From the IMG/VR virus record IMGVR_UViG_3300027777_001370, positions 1-28,310 of that record: a stretch of DNA of 28,310 nt. One strand, given 5' to 3'. This DNA comes from a virus. This document shows, in pieces, positions 22,692-28,310 of the stretch. Within the stretch, counting starts at the first letter, position 1; every line of letters starts with the position of its first letter. Made by a program: the position numbers and the translations under genes. The notes beneath the pieces are model-generated. The model worked only from the letters and a program-made list of their open reading frames with translations. It searched no databases and was not told the origin of the DNA.

Positions 22692-23345
22692 TTACGAATT
22701 GAATTGGTTTTTACCCAATATTTTATTACTTAGTGTCGTATCAGGATTGTTCATATTTTGCATATCCTTCATACTAATTGTTGATTCAGGAGTTCTACTC
22801 GCTGTGATTCCCATTATCTTATCAAATATTTGTTGAGTAACCCCTGTTTGTCTAACGTACTCAGGTGCCACTTTCTTAACCGCAGCATCTGTTAAAGTAT
22901 AAAATTGTCCTGTTGGTTTAACTCCAAGAGATGCTTGAATCATTTTAATATTATTACCTGATTGACCAAATTTAAGTGGTACTACTTCATTAGGTACAAA
23001 TTTCATTTTTTGAGTAACGACTTGAGGTGTCATGTTAAAATATTTAACAGCCTTAGGATTTGAATCAAACATTAAGTTTACAATGCTAGCCTGTGCTCCA
23101 CATTCATAACTTCCTTTATTTCCTTTAACGTCAGCAAATCTACCATTATTATAGAACACAAATGTTTCACCATTTTTTCCGGTGATTTGTTTCTTTTGTT
23201 CCATGGATTTCAACACACATCCTATGTTCAAACTTTTTTGTGGTGTAATTTGATTAGGGTTACCCATTGGTGCCGATTGTTCTTTAATGACTTTAGAAAC
23301 AATATTTCTTAATTGTTCTTCTGTTAATTTGATTATTCTTTTCAT
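22692..23345 (-). CDS. Class A leader protein with peptidoglycan-binding-like domain
   Basis: The 217-residue protein starts MKRIIKLTEEQLRNIVSKVI and has a candidate site I20-K21-E22. The middle (residues 40-105) contains GCVLKSMEQKKQITGKNGET and strands around FVFYNNGRFADVKGNKGSY, with two Cys. Residues 124-175 have VPLKFGQSGNNIKMIQASLG and VKPTGQFYTLTDAAVKK, which resemble a PG_binding_1 repeat. The tail is Asn- and Ser-rich. The box lies 6 bases upstream and a terminator follows. A packaged wall-contacting role is inference; the domain resemblance is moderate. Confidence 0.75.
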   Translation of the reverse strand: MKRIIKLTEEQLRNIVSKVIKEQSAPMGNPNQITPQKSLNIGCVLKSMEQKKQITGKNGETFVFYNNGRFADVKGNKGSYECGAQASIVNLMFDSNPKAVKYFNMTPQVVTQKMKFVPNEVVPLKFGQSGNNIKMIQASLGVKPTGQFYTLTDAAVKKVAPEYVRQTGVTQQIFDKIMGITASRTPESTISMKDMQNMNNPDTTLSNKILGKNQFNS

Positions 23346-23351
23346 ATGATA

Positions 23352-23359
23352 TATAAATA
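23352..23359 (-). promoter_or_regulatory. TATTTATA box, 6 bases before ATG 23345
   Basis: An exact TATTTATA in the extended form GATATTTATAT lies 6 bases before a class A leader start. Confidence 0.6.
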
Positions 23360-23378
23360 TCTGTGTTTATTATAAATA

Positions 23379-25118
23379 TTAAATATCATTTAATGTATTC
23401 ATTAATGATAATTTGGGTCCAGTTCTATTTGGTTTTTGAATTCTTTGACTTAAATCAACTCGATCTTTATGTACCGCTTCTTTAGGTAATTGTCTTTCTG
23501 GATAATCACCCAAACGTTTTATTTCCCTTGCTTCAACACTTTTTAATGCATCTAATAATAATTTATCATATGTACCCTTTTTCAAAGTATACGGTACACG
23601 AATCAATCCCAAACCAAGATTATTAGTTTCAATAAATTGGTTTTTTAAATTATCACTTTCATATAGTATATTATAATTTAATTGTCTGGTGTATTCTGAT
23701 TTAGCAAACCTAGGTTCAAAATGTTGTTCACCATCATATTCAATAAGGATATTAACATACCCTGGTTCAGGTATATAAAAATCAAACTTTTGATTACCTA
23801 ATTCTTTGAATTGTTTTTCTGTTTCAAATTCGTAATCTTCTTCAGATAATAAATTTTTAATGTGAATTTGATTTTTTGATTCTTGACATATTGGGCAACC
23901 TTGTCCTGCAGAATGGTTAGAGGGAGTTTGTAGAAATATTCCATGCTCTCTACCGTTAGAACCTATTTTGTGACATTCAATGTGAATATCATCGGTCATT
24001 CTTTTAAATTCACTATCAAGATTTGGATAAGAATATGGTTTTTCATTTTCATCTTTAAATCTTTCTTTATTTAAATTATAAGTTGTATTTTTAAATTTAT
24101 TTAGTTGGTTAACTCTTTTACATTCTTTACATTCAATTGATCCATATTTGTTTGTAGATCCCCAAATTGTTGAGGGTTGTTTATATACTACCGGAAAAGG
24201 TGTTTTTCCGTGTAACGTACAACCAAGGGTAACGGGTGAATTTCCTCCAATATAATCCGATAATAAAACAAATCTATCATTGTAGAGTTTACGGACTTTA
24301 TCCATAAATTCTTTTTCTTTAACCGCTATTCTATTACATTCGGGACACAAAGGTGTACCAGTATAAAAAGTTTGAGCTTTTTCCCTTGAAATTTCTTGAT
24401 TATGTTTTACACATTTTATTTTACCATTTTTTAATGGGGTTTCATATTCCATATTTTTCCAATCATACCAACTTATTGGGATATGGTATAATTTCATCTT
24501 TTCTTTGACTTTTTTAATGAATTCACTACGAGAAAGATTACTCAATGATTGTCTAACTATTCCTTGTTCTTCTCTACATTTTTCACAACCAACATATGGG
24601 TAGTTATCATATCTATAGTCTCGATATATATGACTTGCTGGATTTGTAATAGTTTGTTTACCGTGAGGTTTTTTATTTGAACCAAGTTTAGGACAATAAA
24701 AATCAAATCCATTATTAATACCTGTATATCTTCTTAAACCCGATTTATTGTAGATATATAAAGGATTTCCATTTTCATCTTTCCATATTTCCTCAGCCTT
24801 ATTATAAAAATTATTTACTTCTGAATTTCTTTTATTTAAAATCCTATCTTTTTTACATCCAACACATCCTTCTGAACCAATACCACCTTTAGTAAGGTAT
24901 TCAACTTTTACAGGAAAATCAATATTATGTTTATTACAATGAGCATTTACTGTTGCTCTTTTTCTAAAATCTTCCAAATTAGGAAAGTCATAAAGACAAC
25001 CTCCTTTATAAGGAAAAAGTCCTTTCATACTGTTTAAAAAACCTTCCTTTGTTACCACATTATAACCCTCACCCAATGATGAGTTCTCGTCTTCCAATAT
25101 AATATCTAATAATTTCAT
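23379..25118 (-). CDS. Class B leader protein: zinc-ribbon repeats plus Vsr/PD-(D/E)xK-like nuclease
   Basis: I chose the ATG at 25118 because the protein then begins MKLLDIILEDENSSLG (class B, site I7-L8-E9) and a TATTTATA box lies 7 bases upstream; an ATG at 25178 would run through that box. The 579-residue protein has about five Cys/His zinc-ribbon repeats (for example CNKHNIDF to CVGCK, CVKHNQEI to CPEC, CTLHGKTPF to CKEC, and GQGCPICQ). The C-terminus has FDFYIPEPGYVNILIEYDGE followed by QHFEPRF, the layout of Vsr-like and phage homing-type nucleases. It probably cuts DNA. A packaged nuclease is an inference from the leader. Confidence 0.78.
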   Translation of the reverse strand: MKLLDIILEDENSSLGEGYNVVTKEGFLNSMKGLFPYKGGCLYDFPNLEDFRKRATVNAHCNKHNIDFPVKVEYLTKGGIGSEGCVGCKKDRILNKRNSEVNNFYNKAEEIWKDENGNPLYIYNKSGLRRYTGINNGFDFYCPKLGSNKKPHGKQTITNPASHIYRDYRYDNYPYVGCEKCREEQGIVRQSLSNLSRSEFIKKVKEKMKLYHIPISWYDWKNMEYETPLKNGKIKCVKHNQEISREKAQTFYTGTPLCPECNRIAVKEKEFMDKVRKLYNDRFVLLSDYIGGNSPVTLGCTLHGKTPFPVVYKQPSTIWGSTNKYGSIECKECKRVNQLNKFKNTTYNLNKERFKDENEKPYSYPNLDSEFKRMTDDIHIECHKIGSNGREHGIFLQTPSNHSAGQGCPICQESKNQIHIKNLLSEEDYEFETEKQFKELGNQKFDFYIPEPGYVNILIEYDGEQHFEPRFAKSEYTRQLNYNILYESDNLKNQFIETNNLGLGLIRVPYTLKKGTYDKLLLDALKSVEAREIKRLGDYPERQLPKEAVHKDRVDLSQRIQKPNRTGPKLSLMNTLNDI

Positions 25119-25125
25119 ATACACA

Positions 25126-25133
25126 TATAAATA
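25126..25133 (-). promoter_or_regulatory. TATTTATA box, 7 bases before ATG 25118
   Basis: An exact TATTTATA (GATATTTATAT) lies 7 bases before the chosen start of the zinc-ribbon nuclease and decides that start. Confidence 0.6.
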
Positions 25134-25236
25134 TCTCCCATTTATTAACGGACACAAAAAGAGAGAGACAAATTTCAACGGGGGTTCCGGCGTGTGAAAA
25201 CAAAAAACCGTGAACGGGGTTATCGGAGGTTAGAAA

Positions 25237-25731
25237 TTAACGAATACCCACATAGACAGGATAATCAAATCCATCAGGGTTCATAATAAATAACTGAATC
25301 AATCGGTGCCAACCCTCCCACATTTCCAATTTACCCTTTTCAGAACGGTTCATAGCCATAATCAATGGTTTCTTGCTACCAGACTTAAGGAGTTCCAATT
25401 GTTTCTCATGACGTTCCTTATCACCATCAAATAGGGTTGCACCCTTAATACGAGGTCCAATGTTGTGTCGTGACTCAGAATCCAACTTATCCATGGTAAT
25501 ATGAAGGTTAGGGAAGAATTTCCATTTCATCTTCTTAAGGTCTTGAAAGTATTGGTAATTAGGGTGGGTGGGGTTCATCATCTCAGGATTAAATCTGGCG
25601 GTGGTATAATAAAGGTCATTAAAGACCCATTCTGGCACATCTGGAAGTTCCTTTCTCAATTCCCTATATAATCCACCACGTAGTTCGTGGAGGTCTAAAA
25701 CGGTCTCATATAGGGTATCGGTCAGGTTCAT
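25237..25731 (-). CDS. Class B leader protein with ParB-like EGWHR motif
   Basis: The ATG at 25731 gives 164 residues starting MNLTDTLYETVLDLHELRGG, class B with a candidate site L7-Y8-E9; an ATG at 25755 would run through the box. The body has VPEWVFNDLYYTTARFNPEM, DSESRHNIGPR, KKPLIMAMNRSEKGKLEM and WEGWHRLIQLF. This is the same order as the class A protein at 20382-20906 (WPEYVIRD, DSERHN, then the strand and EGWHR). The EGWHR loop resembles ParB/Srx-fold proteins. The TATTTATT box lies 3 bases upstream. Confidence 0.72.
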   Translation of the reverse strand: MNLTDTLYETVLDLHELRGGLYRELRKELPDVPEWVFNDLYYTTARFNPEMMNPTHPNYQYFQDLKKMKWKFFPNLHITMDKLDSESRHNIGPRIKGATLFDGDKERHEKQLELLKSGSKKPLIMAMNRSEKGKLEMWEGWHRLIQLFIMNPDGFDYPVYVGIR

Positions 25732-25734
25732 ATT

Positions 25735-25742
25735 AATAAATA
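25735..25742 (-). promoter_or_regulatory. TATTTATT box, 3 bases before ATG 25731
   Basis: This one-base variant of the box (GATATTTATT) lies 3 bases before the chosen start of the class B ParB-like gene. Confidence 0.5.
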
Positions 25743-25827
25743 TCTTGTATACCAAGAGTTCCTCGGGTGGTATCTTAATAATTTATATAAGAACGATTAG
25801 TTTTCCGTTGTATAATCTTGGATTTCC

Positions 25828-26031
25828 TTATAGTTTCTGTAGATTATGGATGATGTTATTGATTAACTTTAGTTTGTGTCCTGATCCTTGTCCCAAATAG
25901 ATGAACTCTTTTTGCATAATCAACCAATCAATTTGTTCGGGAATACCGTACTCGTCACCGTCAAAGTAACGAACAGGTTTCTCTTCGTTGATAACTGTCT
26001 TTAGTTGAGATTCTGTAAGGATGATTTTCAT
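25828..26031 (-). CDS. Class A leader small protein
   Basis: The 67-residue protein starts MKIILTESQLKTVINEEKPV, a near-ideal class A leader with the site I14-N15-E16. The remaining 51 residues include RYFDGDEYGIPEQIDWLIMQ and a helix ending in IIHNLQKL. I recognise no domain. An exact TATTTATA box lies 4 bases upstream. The short body may be a cargo peptide or an accessory subunit. Confidence 0.72.
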   Translation of the reverse strand: MKIILTESQLKTVINEEKPVRYFDGDEYGIPEQIDWLIMQKEFIYLGQGSGHKLKLINNIIHNLQKL

Positions 26032-26035
26032 ATGA

Positions 26036-26043
26036 TATAAATA
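26036..26043 (-). promoter_or_regulatory. TATTTATA box, 4 bases before ATG 26031
   Basis: An exact TATTTATA on the gene strand lies 4 bases before a class A leader start. Confidence 0.6.
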
Positions 26044-26136
26044 CCTATAATTGGAAATATGTTTCTAATATAGAGTTATTGTCCTCCAAAACCCCCCAAA
26101 TGCATAGGGATATTGTAGGAATTGGAAATATAGTTC

Positions 26137-26679
26137 TCATTTTAGTTTATTATAATAACTTAATATTATAGGAATGTATTTCTTCTTTTTTGTATTTTTA
26201 GCAACTTCTTTAAAAAAGAACCCATCCCCATTGTAGTTATTAATATCCCATCTTACGGAACCGATTATATTTCTATGTACGATGAGATTACCTGTGTCAA
26301 CTACTCCAGGTTCAATGAACCCACCAAATAGTCTAAGGGTTTCATTTTTAAAACATTGATTGAATATGATGATGTCACTAGTAAATGAATTAACTCTGTC
26401 CCATAGTTCAGGATGCATAATAGTATCATCATCCAAAAAATAAACATAATCATCCGTGATTATCTCCAATGCAATATTTCGTTGAGAATTTCCCGCTTTA
26501 CTTCTATCGTCCCTATGAGAGATGTATGTAATATTAGGATGTACGGGTAGTTCTTTAGGGATGTAGTCCAAATCAAAAACAACATACCAATGATAATTCT
26601 CCAATGGAATACATATGGAGTCAAAGATGGTTTGAAAGTTTTTGGGTCTTGAACAAGGGGTTACTATATTGATGAACAT
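26137..26679 (-). CDS. Short GT2-like glycosyltransferase
   Basis: The 180-residue protein begins INIVTPCSRPKNF, a GT-A-type N-terminal strand and loop, and has NSQRNIALEIITDDYVYFLDDDTIMHPELW, quoted in parts: NSQRNIALEII and YVYFLDDDTIMHP. The DDD is the metal- and nucleotide-binding motif of family 2 and related transferases. It is shorter than most GT2 enzymes, ending soon after a GDGFFFKEV motif, which may be an acceptor-side element. A TATTTATA box lies 9 bases upstream, unlike the other glycan genes here, so it may be expressed late with the packaged set. Confidence 0.72.
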   Translation of the reverse strand: MFINIVTPCSRPKNFQTIFDSICIPLENYHWYVVFDLDYIPKELPVHPNITYISHRDDRSKAGNSQRNIALEIITDDYVYFLDDDTIMHPELWDRVNSFTSDIIIFNQCFKNETLRLFGGFIEPGVVDTGNLIVHRNIIGSVRWDINNYNGDGFFFKEVAKNTKKKKYIPIILSYYNKLK

Positions 26680-26688
26680 AGTTTAAAA

Positions 26689-26696
26689 TATAAATA
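26689..26696 (-). promoter_or_regulatory. TATTTATA box before ATG 26679
   Basis: An exact TATTTATA on the gene strand lies 9 bases before the start of the GT2-like gene. Confidence 0.5.
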
Positions 26697-26709
26697 AAAT
26701 TACCCAAAT

Positions 26710-26733
26710 AAAAAACCCTCTGTGTTGGAGGGT
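26710..26733 (-). terminator. Intrinsic terminator after the class A gene at 26740
   Basis: ACCCTC pairs with GAGGGT across a 7-base loop, followed by TTTTTATTTGGG on the minus strand. Confidence 0.8.
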
Positions 26734-26739
26734 CATATG

Positions 26740-27153
26740 TTAGTGTTTAATGGACGCATTTAATTTTGCAACGTCGTCATCGGACATGAATTTGGTCTCG
26801 GGGTTTGAAGTATTTGGATTGGATGTCATACCTGATATATATTCATGAGTTCTTGATTTAAAATCTGTAACCATTTGTTGTAATGGTACCGTTTTAGAAC
26901 CTTTATCAATTGGGTCAAAAACGATTGCGTCCTTACTATTGTTCATGATTTTAACCGTATATCCTTTATTACCGTCATTACCTGAATAAAACTTACCAAT
27001 TACATTACCTGTACCATCTTTTAATACTTGTGATGGGTTTAAACCCAATTTTGATATTGGAACACCCATAATAGTGTCATCTGTAGGTTGTTGTTCATAT
27101 AACCCACGTATTTGATTTCTTTCTGATTCTGTGATTGTAAATTTCTTTCCCAT
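26740..27153 (-). CDS. Class A leader protein
   Basis: The ATG at 27153 gives 137 residues starting MGKKFTITESERNQIRGLYE, with a candidate site L18-Y19-E20; an ATG at 27166-27168 would run through the box. The body has strands (GNVIGKFYSGNDGNKGYTVK, then DAIVFDPIDKGSKTVPLQQM) and a helical, Asn-rich tail. I recognise no family. The leader itself is the strongest evidence that the gene is real, with an exact TATTTATA box 4 bases upstream and a terminator downstream. Confidence 0.75.
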   Translation of the reverse strand: MGKKFTITESERNQIRGLYEQQPTDDTIMGVPISKLGLNPSQVLKDGTGNVIGKFYSGNDGNKGYTVKIMNNSKDAIVFDPIDKGSKTVPLQQMVTDFKSRTHEYISGMTSNPNTSNPETKFMSDDDVAKLNASIKH

Positions 27154-27157
27154 GTTA

Positions 27158-27165
27158 TATAAATA
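27158..27165 (-). promoter_or_regulatory. TATTTATA box, 4 bases before ATG 27153
   Basis: An exact TATTTATA on the gene strand lies 4 bases before the chosen start and overlaps codons of the longer alternative frame. Confidence 0.6.
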
Positions 27166-27168
27166 CAA

Positions 27169-27489
27169 AAAAATCTGGAAAATTTTTAAATCACTTTTAG
27201 GTGTAAGACCTGATTTCCCCGATTTTTTCCGGAAAAATTTCAGTTACGTTATTGACCCCCCTATTGGACATAGAAAATACCCCCTATATAAGGGGGGATA
27301 CGGGAGGGGGGACCCCCCATACCACTACCCCCACTACTGATAGGGGGGTTGCCACACAATATTGTTCCCGAAGGTTCACCTATGGTTATCAACAACTTAC
27401 TAACAATAGAATGTGGATAACTTTATTGGTATATTCTAACTTTGTATTGATATATACCTTACTTTTGTTTATACAAAAACACACTGACT
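27169..27489. other. Gene-free control region: candidate replication origin
   Basis: This 321-base region lacks a convincing gene. It holds a palindrome TTTTTCCGGAAAAA (27224-27237), seven G or C runs of five or six bases within 27256-27348 (for example GGGGGGACCCCCC at 27306-27318), a sequence TTATCAACA at 27386-27394, and TGTGGATAA at 27412-27420. The last is the reverse complement of the DnaA-box consensus TTATCCACA, and the former differs by one base. An AT-rich stretch follows, then a TAnnTTTG promoter. An origin or regulatory role is inference. Confidence 0.45.
27460..27467 (+). promoter_or_regulatory. Bacteroidetes-type promoter (TAnnTTTG) before ATG 27490
   Basis: TACTTTTG matches the -7 element. 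A TTTG at 27441-27444 lies 15 bases upstream, closer than the usual spacing of about 19-20, so the -33 match is weak. Confidence 0.4.
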
Positions 27490-28014
27490 ATGATTATTCA
27501 AACACTCCGAATCACTCGTACCGATATGGTATCAGTATTCAACAATGTAGAGAAACCTACATTTGTAAATTTAGTTACTAACACTATTGTTCGTATGAAC
27601 AAAAAGGGTAACCCTTTCCACGACCAAGTTATTAAACACCTATCTTCTAATTTTTACATTGGTAGTAACTACGAGGATAGAGTAAACAATAACTTAATTA
27701 AAGAGGACAAAGAGAATACCTTTGTATCTTCAACCCCAAGTGGTAAAAGACACATTAGTAAATGTATCTTAACTGACACCAAGACTGAAACTAAATTCTA
27801 TCTTATGTGTGAGTGGTTTAAAAGAAGTTATCCTAAGGTATCTTACAAGTTCCAAGAGAATAGTATTGATAAAGTATTATTTGAGGACTACCTTGTAAAG
27901 AGAACTGAAAGTGTTAAACAAGATTTGGATAATAAAGTGAATATCGTTACTTACGGAATTGAGAGTATCAAAGAAGTAAGAATGAATAAGACACTTTATA
28001 TCCTTATTGATTAA
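27490..28014 (+). CDS. Phage-type conserved hypothetical protein
   Basis: The 174-residue protein has RMNKKGNPFHDQVIKHLSSN (residues 35-54), then FYIGSNYEDRVNNNLIKE, then VSSTPSGKRHISKCILTD. The arrangement NKxxNP-then-GxxYExxVNN is one I have seen in phage and plasmid hypothetical proteins, but no function is known to me. The rest is strand-rich. There is no leader and no TATTTATA box; the TAnnTTTG promoter and a strong downstream terminator suggest an independent host-promoter unit. Confidence 0.7.
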   Translation: MIIQTLRITRTDMVSVFNNVEKPTFVNLVTNTIVRMNKKGNPFHDQVIKHLSSNFYIGSNYEDRVNNNLIKEDKENTFVSSTPSGKRHISKCILTDTKTETKFYLMCEWFKRSYPKVSYKFQENSIDKVLFEDYLVKRTESVKQDLDNKVNIVTYGIESIKEVRMNKTLYILID

Positions 28015-28063
28015 GGTTAGTTCCCCCACTAACCGACCACTCCGAAAGGGGTGGTTTTTTTTT
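28015..28063 (+). terminator. Tandem hairpins and terminator after 27490-28014
   Basis: GGTTAG pairs with CTAACC, directly followed by ACCACTCC and GGGGTGGT closing a GAAA tetraloop, with a T run of nine. The second hairpin is the terminator. Confidence 0.85.
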
Positions 28064-28092
28064 GACCATACTCATCTCCGTAATCCATAATG

Positions 28093-28310
28093 TTGTTTGG
28101 CAAGTTTAGTGAAACTTTTTCTACCCCCCGTGAATTTAAAATTTGTTGTTTGGCAATTGTCATACAAGACCACTTGAGTCGTCCGACGGGAAATTTATTG
28201 TTCGGCAAATTCGGATATGGTATAGGATATCTACGGATATAATCGGATATGCCAAACCATTTTCAGTAACCTCAGGAACCAAGTGGTTTTGTCATACATG
28301 CCAAACAATA
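28093..28310. repeat. Iteron-like repeat region
   Basis: TTGTTTGGCAA occurs at 28093-28103 and 28146-28156, and TTGTTCGGCAA at 28198-28208. Inverted copies occur as TGCCAAAC at 28250-28257 and TGCCAAACAATA at 28299-28310. GGATAT occurs four times (28213, 28225, 28235, 28245), spaced 12, 10 and 10 bases. GTCATAC occurs at 28159 and 28291, and CCACTTG (28170) with CAAGTGG (28280) forms an inverted pair. I see no gene in this stretch. Confidence 0.7.

Noticed and set aside
25134-25236. Terminator or small gene between the two class B genes
   Set aside because: Only a 4-base CCGT/ACGG stem with a 2-base loop precedes a T run; no frame begins with a leader or follows a box.
27252-27581. Open frame through the G/C-run region
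   Set aside because: It reads low-complexity Gly/Pro/Thr codons across homopolymer runs, has no domain and overlaps the real gene at 27490 in another frame.
28093-28310. CRISPR array
   Set aside because: Repeats are short, unevenly spaced, in both orientations, and there are no spacers of uniform length or cas genes.

Overview
This 28.3 kb window is very AT-rich and densely packed, with short or overlapping gene junctions. It looks like part of a large tailed-phage genome infecting a member of the Bacteroidetes (probably Flavobacteriia). The phage reading rests on a GH19-type endolysin, short phage-like hypothetical genes, an N-terminal leader resembling T4 head-targeting propeptides, and a candidate phage promoter motif. 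The host reading rests on Bacteroidetes-style signal peptides ending in QAQ or NAQ, two candidate TAnnTTTG promoters, and the absence of obvious Shine-Dalgarno sequences. No terminase, capsid, tail or polymerase gene is present, so the phage assignment is inference.

Layout. Positions 1-4378 (minus strand) form a surface-glycan operon: a GT60-like glycosyltransferase, a methyltransferase, two further glycosyltransferases and a GT10 fucosyltransferase-like gene cut by the window edge. Positions 4488-8725 hold small accessory genes: a ribbon-helix-helix protein, an Nmad1-like protein, an HEYTH metalloprotease-like protein, a secreted DNA/RNA nuclease, a P-loop nucleotide kinase-like protein and an outer-membrane barrel. 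Positions 8929-15425 mix a GAF-like membrane protein, a zinc-finger protein, the endolysin and two large proteins sharing a Trp-Cys motif. Positions 15483-18759 form a second sugar and modification block: cupin, truncated heptose-kinase-like protein, SGNH-like protein, FkbM methyltransferase and cyclophilin. Positions 18861-27153 are a run of minus-strand genes, most with a short conserved N-terminal leader. Positions 27169-28310 hold a candidate replication or control region, one further gene and a repeat-rich tail.

The main observation is a modular leader on 15 unrelated proteins. Ten carry class A (a T-E-S-Q-L-like motif, then a short helix) and five carry class B (M-K-L-x-D-x-I-x-E). In 14 of 15 the leader ends, within the first 27 residues, at an [L/I]-x-E sequence, the cleavage motif of the T4 gp21 prohead protease. 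The T4 internal proteins and the ADP-ribosyltransferase Alt carry comparable cleaved targeting peptides. Cargo bodies here include a zinc-ribbon nuclease, an ADP-ribosyltransferase-like protein, a pterin dehydratase, peptidoglycan-binding-like domains and ParB-like EGWHR proteins. All 15 genes either follow their own TATTTATA-like box, usually 2-7 bases before the ATG, or lie second in an operon led by such a box. My hypothesis is a late-expressed set of capsid-packaged, co-injected proteins made from nearly leaderless mRNAs.
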